NCBI GenBank assembly: GCA_036556265.1
Contig: DATBJU010000084.1
Coordinates: 1-38,077 of the forward strand
Source: JAUSIF01 sp036556265
Lineage (GTDB): Bacteria; Pseudomonadota; Alphaproteobacteria; Rhizobiales; Xanthobacteraceae
Reading direction: 5' to 3'
Length of the DNA stretch: 38,077 nucleotides
Part shown: piece by piece, positions 17,007 through 25,079 of the stretch
Layout: each line of letters begins with the position of its first letter
Numbering within the stretch: the first letter of the stretch is position 1
Position numbers and translations under genes: made by a program
Notes under the pieces: generated by a model
The model's input: the letters and a program-made list of their open reading frames with translations, nothing else
The model's database searches: none
What the model was told of the DNA's origin: nothing

Positions 17007-20000
17007 TCAGAACAACTTGAGTTGCCGGTCCTCTTCGCGCCGCCGCCTCGGTTCCGCACGCTCGTGCTTCAGGAGTTCGCGCTCGATCGCCGCGAGAAAC
17101 GGCGAGGGAGGCAGCGCTTGCCGGCGCCCGCGCCAATGCCGCTCTTCAGCGCGACACAGGAACAGACGATCCATTGCGCGCGTCACGCCAACGTAAAACA
17201 GGCGCCGCTCCTCAGCGGCAGCTTCATCGTCCGATGCACCCCAGTGCAGCGGAAAGATTCCGTCCTCGAGACCGACGATAAACACGACGGAAAATTCCAG
17301 TCCCTTCGCGGCATGCAGCGTGAGCAGCGATACCCGCTCGGCGCGCGGGTCGAAGAAATCCGCTTCACTCGCAACCGCCACCAAATCGGCGAAGCGAACG
17401 CCGTCGCGCACACTCGTCTCGGCGAGCGACATCAATCGCCTCAAAGCGACGGCAACCGCGGCACGGTCGATCGAGGCATCGCGAGCAATCACGCGCTCGG
17501 CCGCCGACTGCAGCCTGAACGGTAGCGGCTCGTCGCTCGCAAGATCGTAGAGCTCGCCGAGCAGGGTTTGGACGACCGGCGCGTCGGCCAGTGGTCCGTG
17601 CGAATGCCTCTTGTAGGGAATGCCGGATCGATCGAACGCCTCCACCAAAGTGGCGGACTGCGCATCGGTCCGGTAGAGCACGGCGAAATCCCCGAACGAT
17701 AGGGTCTCGCCCGCTCCGCTCGCGCGGCCGCTGTCGATCGAGAAAAAGTTATGCCCGCCAATCAACCGCTCGATTGACTGTACGACAAATTCGGCTTCGG
17801 CTCGCTCGCTCGCGGCCGAGTACAACGTGATGCGGTCGAGCATCGCACGCACAACTTGCCCGGCTGGCTCGTCTTGTGCTTGCGCGACGAACTGCGCCGC
17901 AGCGGTCGCGATGGTGCCGCTGGACCGATAGTTGCGCTTCAAACGCACAACCTTGGCTGCGGGGTAGTCGGCTTCGAAGCGTTCAAAGCACGAGGCATCC
18001 GCACCGCGGAAGCCGTAGATCGCCTGATTCGGATCACCGATGACACAAAGGCTCTCGCCTTGTGGCGCAAGCAGCCGGATCAGTCGGTACTGCTGCTCGT
18101 CGACATCCTGAAACTCGTCGATCGAAATTGAGCGATAACAACTGCGCAGTTCCGCCGCAATTTCCGTCTGCTGCTCCAGGAGCTTCGTCGTCAGCCGCAC
18201 GAGATCATCGAAATCGACGAGATTGCGCAGCATCAGTCCGCGCTGATAGGCGAGGAGCGTTTCGCCGATTTCTTCATCCGGAGTTGCGCTCGTCCGCTTC
18301 GCTTTCGAGATGGCGCGCAGCAGACGCTCGGACTTGCCGGGAGCGGACCCGCGTGTTTCCGCCAGGATGGCGGCCTTCTCCGTGTCGTTCGCAATCCGGA
18401 AGCCGCGGCTAAGCCCGGCCGCGGCGGCGTGCTCGCGCAGGATCGCAAGTCCAAGCGAATGGAATGTATGGATTGCCGGTCGCCCGGCCTGAGCCGGCAG
18501 CAGCTGCGCGAGGCGATCTCGCATCTCGGTCGTCGCCCGCCGCGTGAACGTGATCGCGAGACAGCTCTCCGGGGCGAAGCCGTGCGCGGCGACGAGATGG
18601 GCGATACGGTGGGTGAGGGTACGTGTCTTCCCGGAACCGGGCCCGGCGACGATAAGAAGCGGGCCCTCGATCGTCTCGGCGGCCTTGCGCTGATCATCGT
18701 CGAGCAATGGAAGAATTCCGCCGCCGTTTCCGGCGTGGCGAGCAGGTGCCGAGGTCGGCTCGCGCAACGGCACTCGCTCCTCGCAAAGTCCCGGATCGCC
18801 GCGCGCCTCTGAGGGCTGCGGGTTCGTCCGTTTGCGCGCGACGGGAGCGTTGAACGGCAGGCTTCCGCCCGCAGCCTGCAAGAGCTCCCCCTCCTCGAAC
18901 AGGCGAATGACACCGTACTCTCCGTCGTAGCCGGCCTCACGGATCACCTTGCCGGCGCGCAGCCGCGCCACCGCTTCGCCGAGCAGGGAGTCAGCCCGCG
19001 CGATGTCCTCGACCGGCACCCGCTCGAGAATCTGAAGCTCCGGCCCGAGCGCGCCGATTGCGCTTTCATAGACCTGCTCGACCTTCTTGCTAGCCGGCCC
19101 GCTGTTCAAAACCTCGGCGATCATCTCCGGCAGCGGTACGAGGTTGGTTGCCTCGCCTGCCGTCGCAGGTGGCGTGGCCTCCTCCTCGCTGCGCTCCGCA
19201 AGGGACTCCACGCGGTGCAGAACTCCGATGGTGAGCCTTTGCCCGCATACCGGGCACGTGCCGTCGTGCGCGCGCGTTTCGCGCGGCTCGAATCGCACGG
19301 CGCATTTACGGTGTCCGTCGAGGTGATACTTTCCTTCCTCGGGATAGAATTCGACCGTTCCGACGTATCCTTGTCCCGTTTCGAGTGCGCTGCGGATCGC
19401 GAAGTAGTCGAGATCGCAATCGAACGCTGTCGCTTCACGCCCAAGCTTGCCGGGCGAATGTGCGTCGGAGTTCGACACGAGCCGGAATCGGTCGAGCGAC
19501 GGCACGCGCCAATTCATTGCCGGATCGGACGAGAGCCCGGTCTCGACCGCAAAGATCTGTTGCGCGAGATCCCCGTAGCAATCTTCGATCGAGTCGAATC
19601 CGGACATGGACCCCAGCGCTGCGAACCACGGCGTCCAGATGTGCGCGGGCACGAGATAGGCGCCGGGGCCCGACTCCAGGGTGATCTCCAGCAGATCGCG
19701 CGAATCAAGCCCGAGAATTGGCCGACCGTCCGAGGCGATATTGCCGATCGTCGCAAGCCGCGCTGAGAAGCGATCCATCGTCTCGAAGTCCGGCGCATAG
19801 ATGAGATGATGGACCTTTCGCGTCTTGTCGCTCTTCTTGTAGATCGTGGAAATTTCCACCTCGAGCATGAAGCGCGTGGCTGTTTTGCAGGCGGCTGGCA
19901 ACCGCGCGAAGACCGCGCGTTCGATTTCTTCGCGCAACCGGAACAAGCCCGGCTCTGCCGGCACGAGCTTGGATTTCAGCTCCGCCGCCCACGCGGGATG

Positions 20001-20132
20001 CGTGAAATCGCCGGTGCCGACCAGGCCGATTCCCTTACGCGCAGCCCATTCGGCGAGGTGTTCGAGATCAAGGTCGCGGCTTGTCGCTCGCGAATATTTC
20101 GAGTGGACATGCAGGTCGGCGTGAAACCGCAT
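17007..20132 (-). CDS. Endonuclease Q-like PHP nuclease fused to UvrD-type helicase
   Basis: This protein has 1041 residues in two enzyme halves. Residues 1 to about 410 match Endonuclease Q, which cuts 5' of deaminated bases: metal-binding DLHVHSKYSRATS at the start, PAHIWTPWFAALGSMSGFDS (162-181), ETGLSSDPAMNW (197-208) and SNSDAHSPGKLGREA (220-234). The zinc-finger region has C277, C293 and C296, but the expected second Cys (C-x2-C) is R280. A linker leads to an SF1A helicase from about 475: Walker A AGPGSGKT (496-503), DEFQD (672-676), GDPNQAIYGFRGAD and LLTLHAAKGLEFSVVF. It would nick damaged DNA and unwind from the nick. The ATG at 20132 is the natural start of the PHP domain. I recognise both halves with confidence; coupled repair is inference. 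Confidence 0.9.
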   Translation of the reverse strand: MRFHADLHVHSKYSRATSRDLDLEHLAEWAARKGIGLVGTGDFTHPAWAAELKSKLVPAEPGLFRLREEIERAVFARLPAACKTATRFMLEVEISTIYKKSDKTRKVHHLIYAPDFETMDRFSARLATIGNIASDGRPILGLDSRDLLEITLESGPGAYLVPAHIWTPWFAALGSMSGFDSIEDCYGDLAQQIFAVETGLSSDPAMNWRVPSLDRFRLVSNSDAHSPGKLGREATAFDCDLDYFAIRSALETGQGYVGTVEFYPEEGKYHLDGHRKCAVRFEPRETRAHDGTCPVCGQRLTIGVLHRVESLAERSEEEATPPATAGEATNLVPLPEMIAEVLNSGPASKKVEQVYESAIGALGPELQILERVPVEDIARADSLLGEAVARLRAGKVIREAGYDGEYGVIRLFEEGELLQAAGGSLPFNAPVARKRTNPQPSEARGDPGLCEERVPLREPTSAPARHAGNGGGILPLLDDDQRKAAETIEGPLLIVAGPGSGKTRTLTHRIAHLVAAHGFAPESCLAITFTRRATTEMRDRLAQLLPAQAGRPAIHTFHSLGLAILREHAAAAGLSRGFRIANDTEKAAILAETRGSAPGKSERLLRAISKAKRTSATPDEEIGETLLAYQRGLMLRNLVDFDDLVRLTTKLLEQQTEIAAELRSCYRSISIDEFQDVDEQQYRLIRLLAPQGESLCVIGDPNQAIYGFRGADASCFERFEADYPAAKVVRLKRNYRSSGTIATAAAQFVAQAQDEPAGQVVRAMLDRITLYSAASERAEAEFVVQSIERLIGGHNFFSIDSGRASGAGETLSFGDFAVLYRTDAQSATLVEAFDRSGIPYKRHSHGPLADAPVVQTLLGELYDLASDEPLPFRLQSAAERVIARDASIDRAAVAVALRRLMSLAETSVRDGVRFADLVAVASEADFFDPRAERVSLLTLHAAKGLEFSVVFIVGLEDGIFPLHWGASDDEAAAEERRLFYVGVTRAMDRLFLCRAEERHWRGRRQALPPSPFLAAIERELLKHERAEPRRRREEDRQLKLF

Positions 20133-20248
20133 CGGGGCCTGCTCTGCCCGCGTGTGCTGTGCGCGCCGCGGGCAGAGGCCACTATACGCCGCGATTCTCC
20201 GTCCGAGTGAGAAGCCCTGTGGATAGCCAAGTGTTCAATTTGGTTGCG

Positions 20249-21031
20249 TCAGGCAACCTCGGCGGTCCGCACCACGAAAGCTTCGCCGCGCTCCAGGAAT
20301 GCGCCGACGAGCCGTGCCACGCGGTCGGGCTGGTCGAATTCGAGAGCGTGCGCGGCGCCGTAGATATAGCTCAGGTGCGAATTCGCGATGCCGGCCTTGA
20401 GGCGCCGGCCGACGTCCCCGGCGGGAGCCACTTCGTCCTTAGTACCGAACAACAGCAGCGTCCGCGCCCTGATTCGCTGCAGCGAAGCGACAAGTGCGTC
20501 GTCAAGCGACTGGCCGCCGGTATAGCTCATGGCCACCCTAATGTTGCCGGGCAGAGCCTCCGCGTAACGCGGATTCCGCGGTGCGCGCTCGGGGACAGCA
20601 TGAAACAGCCGTTCGCTGTCCGCGGGATCGGTGGGCAGCGGCGCAAGGTCGCGGCTGCGCATTCCCGCGGCCGCCTCCAGCACCAATTGCTCCACGAGAT
20701 CGGGATGCTTGACGGCGAGCCACAGCGCGACCCAGCCGCCGAAGGATTCCGCCATCACGTCGCAACCTTTGCCGATCGCCTTGCGAATGAACTCGGCGGC
20801 TACGCCGGCAAGCCCGTCCATTGTCCCGATCTGTGCGTGCATCGTTGTGCCGTTGAAGCCGGGCAATGTCGGCACATAGATCGTATGCTTCGTCGCCAGA
20901 CGTTCGATTGCCGGCGACAGCCTCGGACCCGAGGCGCTGTGCAAGTGCAGGAGTGCAGGCCCGGTGCCGCCGATCAGGTACTGCACCTGACCCGTGGAGA
21001 GTTCGACTGTCTGTTCGACGAAATCGCTCAC
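20249..21031 (-). CDS. alpha/beta hydrolase
   Basis: This is a soluble alpha/beta-fold hydrolase of 260 residues. The oxyanion segment LLHLHSASGPRLSP is near residue 25, the nucleophile elbow is MAESFGGW (Ser flanked by Glu and Phe), the acid is the Asp in LLLFGTKDEVAP, and the His is in GAAHALEFDQPD. The start is the GTG at 21031, with GAGGCGTGCC upstream; a longer in-frame extension would run into the LLM gene. It begins 8 nt after the LLM oxidoreductase stop, so it is the last gene of marR-sdr-llm-hydrolase. It may cleave an ester or C-C bond made by its neighbours. Confidence 0.87.
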   Translation of the reverse strand: MSDFVEQTVELSTGQVQYLIGGTGPALLHLHSASGPRLSPAIERLATKHTIYVPTLPGFNGTTMHAQIGTMDGLAGVAAEFIRKAIGKGCDVMAESFGGWVALWLAVKHPDLVEQLVLEAAAGMRSRDLAPLPTDPADSERLFHAVPERAPRNPRYAEALPGNIRVAMSYTGGQSLDDALVASLQRIRARTLLLFGTKDEVAPAGDVGRRLKAGIANSHLSYIYGAAHALEFDQPDRVARLVGAFLERGEAFVVRTAEVA

Positions 21032-21039
21032 GGCACGCC

Positions 21040-22164
21040 TCACAGGCTCGCCGCTTCGGGCAGCACCTTGTCGCGAAACAACTCCATCCCGCGCCGCACG
21101 ACCTTGTCGGGGATATTGCCGATCTTCATGTTCAGATTGAATCGGCCGTTGCCCAGCTCGCCTCTGATCCGCTTCATCTGCTTGATCACGGTCTTCGGGC
21201 TTCCGCACAGCACCGACCCGGCCTCGATCATCTCGTCGATGTTGCGCGCGTTCAGTGTCGCAAGCCGATTCACAAACCGTTCGCCGTATTGCTCCTGCGC
21301 GAAGAAACGCGACTTTTGCACGACGAGCCGCATCGCATCGCGGATCGAATGCATCAGCACCTTGTGAAAATAGCTGAGACCGCGGCTGAGGTGCTCCTTC
21401 GCTTCCTCGTCGCTGTCGGCAATGCAGGTGTTTTGCCCGATCAGGATGTCCTCAGGGCGCGGCTCGAAGCCGTGCCCCTCCGCCGATTGGCGGTACACGT
21501 TGATGCAGCGCTGGGCGATCTTGAGATCCGCGATCAGCGTCATGCCCATCATCGCCTTGTGCTGGCCTGCAAACTCCGCCGACTCCTCGTTGCTCGCGGA
21601 CATCAATATCTTCGGGTGAGGCCGCTGCATTGGCTTCGGCCAGATCGAGACTGATGGATACTGATAGAACTCGCCCTCCCAGCCGAACGGCTCCGGCTCC
21701 GTCCACGCCTTGATGATGAGCGCCGTCGCCTCGCGCAGACGCTCGCGCGATTCTCCCGGGATGACGTTATAGGCGATGTACTCGTGCGGCACGCCGCGGA
21801 TCAGCCCGGCCACGAGCCGTCCGCCACTCATCACGTCGATCATCGCGTACTCCTCGGCGACGCGGATCGGATTGAGCAGCGGAATGAGATTGCCGAGCAT
21901 GGCGAGCTTGATTGATTTCGTGCGCTGGGACAGCACCGAGCCGATCAGGTTGCAGTTCGCCATCAGGCCGTACGGGCTGAAATGGTGCTCGTTGCAGCCG
22001 ACCCAGTCGAAGCCGCATTGTTCGGCGAACGCCATCGTGTCGATGTAGGAATCGTAGAGCTCCTTGCCGCGCGCGGGATCGAATGTCTTGTTGCTCGCAG
22101 GCCATTGCTGCGGCGCCTCGTCGAGCTCGGTCCAGGGCATGAGATGGAAATACGAAAACTTCAT
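21040..22164 (-). CDS. LLM class (luciferase-like) flavin-dependent oxidoreductase
   Basis: This is a cytosolic FMN-dependent monooxygenase of the bacterial luciferase fold, 374 residues. It opens MKFSYFHLMPW, with FAEQCGFDWVGCNEHHFSPYGLM (early TIM-barrel strands with the typical Asn-Glu-His-His) and RVAEEYAMIDVMSGGRLVAGLIRG, a hallmark segment. Such enzymes use reduced flavin from a separate reductase to oxidise ketones, aldehydes, sulfonates or alkanes. It overlaps the SDR stop by 4 nt (ATGA) and precedes the hydrolase by 8 nt. No flavin reductase is encoded nearby. The operon fits a ketone-to-ester (type II Baeyer-Villiger) step, but that is inference. Confidence 0.92.
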   Translation of the reverse strand: MKFSYFHLMPWTELDEAPQQWPASNKTFDPARGKELYDSYIDTMAFAEQCGFDWVGCNEHHFSPYGLMANCNLIGSVLSQRTKSIKLAMLGNLIPLLNPIRVAEEYAMIDVMSGGRLVAGLIRGVPHEYIAYNVIPGESRERLREATALIIKAWTEPEPFGWEGEFYQYPSVSIWPKPMQRPHPKILMSASNEESAEFAGQHKAMMGMTLIADLKIAQRCINVYRQSAEGHGFEPRPEDILIGQNTCIADSDEEAKEHLSRGLSYFHKVLMHSIRDAMRLVVQKSRFFAQEQYGERFVNRLATLNARNIDEMIEAGSVLCGSPKTVIKQMKRIRGELGNGRFNLNMKIGNIPDKVVRRGMELFRDKVLPEAASL

Positions 22165-23048
22165 TGCTCACTCCGGACCGGGTAGGCAATCCGTTTCGCT
22201 GTTCGTTTCTGCGGCTCCTCGGAGACCCACGATTCGCATGCATTGAACGCGTCGATAATTCGCTGGTGCCGCGCGAACAGCCACTCTTTGGTCTGCATGT
22301 GCGTGAACACGTAGAGCTCGCGGTCTTTGATCGCGCGGACCACCCGTTCGCCGACCATGTCGGGATCGAGACCGGCCGAGTCGAGTTCGGCATGGAGCGG
22401 GTGCGGGGCCGTCTCGAACGGGCCGCCGAAACGTGCCGGCCGACTCTCATTCGCCATGTAAATCCGTGTCCGAACAGCCGCTGGCGCGAGCACCGAGACG
22501 CCGACCGGTGTGTCGCGAAGGTCGTTCCAAAGCGACTCCGTCAGCGCTACCACCGCGAATTTCGTCGCTGCGTAGGCGCCCGCGCGGCGGTGCGGCGCGA
22601 TCTGGAAGCCCGCAATCGACGCGGTGTTGACGATGTGTCCTTCGCCGCCCTGGGACCGGATGATGGGGAGAAAGGTCTGGATTCCGTACACGACACCATC
22701 GAGATTGACGCCCCTGATCCAGTCCCACTCTTCCGGTGTCACCTCCCATATGCCCTTGCTTTGAATCGTGACGCCCGCGTTGTTGCAGGCGACGTGGACC
22801 GCGCCGAACTCCTTGAGCGCCGCATCCGCCACTTTCCTCACATCTGCTCGTTGCGAGACGTCGGCCGAGACCGCGATTGCTTTCCCGCCGAGTGCACGCA
22901 CGCTCGCGAGCGCGGCTGCCAGGCGGTCTCCATGAATGTCGGAGAGGACCACGGACATCCCGCTTTTCGCGAACGCGCGCGCCATGCCCAATCCGATCCC
23001 CGAGGCGGCGCCGGTCACCACCGCCGTCTTGCCTTCCAGCTGCTGCAT
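22161..23048 (-). CDS. SDR family oxidoreductase
   Basis: This is a classical short-chain dehydrogenase/reductase of 295 residues. VTGAASGIGLGMARAF binds the cofactor; CNNAGV, IVNTASIAG and the YAATK catalytic pair follow. It has a longer C-terminal tail than the SDR at 3456, with an FTHMQTKEWLFARHQRI segment seen in related SDRs. The ATG at 23048 has only a weak SD. It lies 57 nt after the MarR gene on the same strand and is coupled to the LLM gene through ATGA. A likely role is oxidising an alcohol to the ketone used by the LLM enzyme, or the reverse. Confidence 0.9.
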   Translation of the reverse strand: MQQLEGKTAVVTGAASGIGLGMARAFAKSGMSVVLSDIHGDRLAAALASVRALGGKAIAVSADVSQRADVRKVADAALKEFGAVHVACNNAGVTIQSKGIWEVTPEEWDWIRGVNLDGVVYGIQTFLPIIRSQGGEGHIVNTASIAGFQIAPHRRAGAYAATKFAVVALTESLWNDLRDTPVGVSVLAPAAVRTRIYMANESRPARFGGPFETAPHPLHAELDSAGLDPDMVGERVVRAIKDRELYVFTHMQTKEWLFARHQRIIDAFNACESWVSEEPQKRTAKRIAYPVRSEQ

Positions 23049-23105
23049 GGATGACGACCCCGTTGGCTCTGGGGCGACTATAGCATCGACCGCATCTTCA
23101 GTGCC

Positions 23106-23606
23106 TCAGCGCGGCCTCGTGGCCAGGCCGCGATCAAGCTTGGCGAGAAGCCGCAGCAAGGTCTTGCGTTCTCCCGCCGAGAGGGACGCGGTCGCTGTTT
23201 CGTCGTGTGCAAGGCCGGCCCTGAACGCCGCCTCAGCCTTCTTCTGTCCGCCTGTGCTGAGGAAATGCCCCGTGGTGCGCCTATCGCCCGCAATCGCGCG
23301 CCGCTCGACCCAGCCCGCGCGCACCAGCCGGTCCACGAGTTTGGTCAAGTTCGGTCCGTGTGCGGCAATCGCGTGGGCGAGCGCCCCGTGCTGGATACCG
23401 GGGTTGGAATGAATCGCGATCAGTACGGCGAAACCGCCCGGACTCACGCGCAGATGGGCGAGCCGTTCATAATAGAATTGGAACAGCCGCACCTGGACGA
23501 CACGGGTTAGGTGGCCGGCAAAAAGGTCCAGCGAAGAGAAGTCGACCACGGCGCCGTTCAAGCGCCGTACGTCTTCCGTTTGCCTGTCGCGCAATCCGCG
23601 TCGCAT
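23106..23606 (-). CDS. MarR family transcriptional regulator
   Basis: This is a winged-helix regulator of 166 residues. The MarR core is clear: an N-terminal dimerisation helix (AGHLTRVVQVRLFQFYYERLA), the HTH around GALAHAIAAHGPNLTKLVDRLVRAGWVERR, the wing with AGDRRTTGHFLSTGG, and a C-terminal helix. The ATG at 23606 is weakly led; a GTG about 19 codons in is an alternative. It is the first gene of the sdr-llm-hydrolase operon and divergent from the methyl-transfer island, with a 103-nt promoter region carrying an AT-rich inverted repeat. It probably represses both sides and releases on binding an aromatic or phenolic effector, as MarR proteins usually do. Confidence 0.9.
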   Translation of the reverse strand: MRRGLRDRQTEDVRRLNGAVVDFSSLDLFAGHLTRVVQVRLFQFYYERLAHLRVSPGGFAVLIAIHSNPGIQHGALAHAIAAHGPNLTKLVDRLVRAGWVERRAIAGDRRTTGHFLSTGGQKKAEAAFRAGLAHDETATASLSAGERKTLLRLLAKLDRGLATRPR

Positions 23607-23611
23607 GCGCG

Positions 23612-23640
23612 TTGAAATCCAGTTAGTTATATTTTATAAA
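23612..23640 (+). promoter_or_regulatory. sigma70-type promoter of the methyl-transfer island
   Basis: TTGAAA (23612-23617) and TATAAA (23635-23640) are separated by exactly 17 bases, close to consensus and standing out in this GC-rich DNA. The pair points to the MetE-like gene at 23710. The AT-rich core could also serve the divergent marR transcript. Confidence 0.6.
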
Positions 23641-23643
23641 TAT
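23629..23643. promoter_or_regulatory. candidate MarR operator overlapping the -10 box
   Basis: ATATTT-tat-AAATAT is a perfect inverted repeat with 6-bp arms that covers the proposed -10 box, between marR and the MetE-like gene. Its size and AT-rich symmetry suit a MarR dimer, and binding there would block the promoter. Its low complexity means it could be just the AT-rich promoter core. Confidence 0.5.
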
Positions 23644-23709
23644 CTTGCCGGCTGCCGCTTGTCACGACCCGGCCAACAAGAAAGAAAGCGTAGAGCAGGG
23701 AGGACGCCG

Positions 23710-24876
23710 ATGGCCCGCAGCGTTGATCGCATTCTCACGACCCATGTGGGCAGCCTTGTTCGGCCGCCGCAACTCGTCGAGTACATCGAAGCAATCGAAA
23801 AGGGCATGAAGGTCGATATGAAGGCATTCGACGCACTGCTTCAGCAGTCCGTCAACGATGTCGTCAAGCGACAGGAGCAGGCCGGCATCGATATCGTCAG
23901 CGACGGAGAGTACGGAAAATTCCGTTCCTGGTCATTCTATGTGTTGGACCGGCTTGATGGCATCGAAGAGCGGAGCATCGAGGTGCCGGTCGGCGCAGGC
24001 AAGGACCGAACCCTGTTCCCGGAGTTCTACGCGGAATATTTCCCGACTCAGCGCCTGCCGAAGCGTGGAACGGTCGTCACCGTCGGACCGGTGAAATACA
24101 AAGGCCAAGCAGCGCTCCGGAAGGATATCGAGATTTTCAAGAACGCGCTCAAAGGCGCGAACGTCGAGGGGTTTCTGCCGGTCGTCGCGCCCGCGAGCGC
24201 AGCACCGCGCTTCCAGAACGAGTACTACAGGAACGAGGAGGAAGCGCTGTTCGGCTTCGCCGAGGCGCTCCGCGAGGAATACAAGACGATCATCGACGCT
24301 GGCCTCTACGTGCAGATCGACGATGCCTTCCTTCCCTACATGTACGACGTCGCCTTCGCCGGCACGGATCTGCAGAGCTATCGCAGGTGGGCATCGGTAC
24401 GCATCGACGCGCTGAACCATGCGATCGAAGGCCTGCCTGCAGAGAAGATCCGCTATCACATATGCTGGGGCAGCTTTAACACGCCTCATGTGAGCGATGT
24501 CGCATTGAAGGACATCGTCGATCTCGTGCTCAAGGTGAAAGCCGGCGCCTACTGCATCGAGATGGGCAACCCGCGCCACGAACATGAGTGGCGTGTCTGG
24601 GAAACCGTGAAGTTGCCCGCCGGCCGAAAGCTTGTTCCTGGCGTGATCAGCCACTCGACCAACGTCGTCGAGCACCCCGAGCTGGTCGCCGAGCGGCTCG
24701 TGCGGGTCGCGAAGCTCGTCGGCCGCGAGAACGTCATGGGCGGCACCGACTGCGGGTTCGCGCAGGCTCCGCATGTGAAGCGCGTGCATCCGTCAATCAT
24801 GTGGGCGAAGCTCGAAGCGCTCGCCGAGGGAGCTCGCATCGCCTCACGCGAGCTCTGGGGCCGAAAAGCGGCCTGA
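23710..24876 (+). CDS. MetE C-terminal-like zinc methyltransferase (first of a paralogous pair)
   Basis: This is a cytosolic TIM-barrel protein of 388 residues resembling only the catalytic C-terminal half of cobalamin-independent methionine synthase; the N-terminal folate-binding half of MetE is absent. It opens ILTTHVGSLVRPP. The zinc ligands expected for the family are present: H250 and C252 in YHICWG, E284 in CIEMGN, and C348 in GGTDCGFAQ. It should move a methyl group to a thiol, homocysteine being the usual acceptor; the donor is unknown. The ATG at 23710 follows GGGAGGACGCCG. It is first in the island, with the LigM-like gene 203 nt downstream. Epoxyalkane:CoM transferases share this fold and are an alternative. 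Confidence 0.88.
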   Translation: MARSVDRILTTHVGSLVRPPQLVEYIEAIEKGMKVDMKAFDALLQQSVNDVVKRQEQAGIDIVSDGEYGKFRSWSFYVLDRLDGIEERSIEVPVGAGKDRTLFPEFYAEYFPTQRLPKRGTVVTVGPVKYKGQAALRKDIEIFKNALKGANVEGFLPVVAPASAAPRFQNEYYRNEEEALFGFAEALREEYKTIIDAGLYVQIDDAFLPYMYDVAFAGTDLQSYRRWASVRIDALNHAIEGLPAEKIRYHICWGSFNTPHVSDVALKDIVDLVLKVKAGAYCIEMGNPRHEHEWRVWETVKLPAGRKLVPGVISHSTNVVEHPELVAERLVRVAKLVGRENVMGGTDCGFAQAPHVKRVHPSIMWAKLEALAEGARIASRELWGRKAA

Positions 24877-25079
24877 TCGTTCGCCTAGCTGGACTCGCGC
24901 CGCGACGAGATAGCTGTATACATTCCGGCAGGTGGCCCATAAGAGCACGTGCAAATCCAGGGGTCGGCGATCAATTTCAGGCAGCCCTGTATACAACCGT
25001 GCGACGGCGGTTGGACGCTTGGCCCGAAGGGCGAAGTTCGCCGACCCCGAGAGAGTTCAACGCTTAAAGGGGATGAGAC
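24877..25079. promoter_or_regulatory. intergenic region before the LigM-like gene, with two TGTATACA sites
   Basis: This 203-nt gap inside the island carries two copies of the palindrome TGTATACA, at 24915-24922 and 24988-24995, each preceded by C. The start-to-start spacing is 73 bp, about seven helical turns. TGTATACA-like palindromes are typical GntR (FCD) operators, though no GntR gene is in the window. A further palindrome, GGCGAA-g-TTCGCC, lies at 25030-25042. The SD of the next gene is AAGGGG before the ATG at 25080. A separate promoter for the demethylase is likely. Confidence 0.5.

Noticed and set aside
15731..17020. Long plus-strand open frame of 429 codons opposite the aminotransferase
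   Set aside because: It is antisense to a well-conserved gene, rich in Arg/His/Glu with no recognisable motif; such frames are common opposite GC-rich genes.
20081..21367. Plus-strand open frame of 428 codons opposite the hydrolase and LLM genes
   Set aside because: The sense genes carry clear catalytic motifs; this frame has none and spans gene borders.
25030..25042. Palindrome GGCGAA-g-TTCGCC before the LigM-like gene
   Set aside because: It is a single GC-rich copy with no placement relative to a promoter; weaker than the TGTATACA pair nearby.
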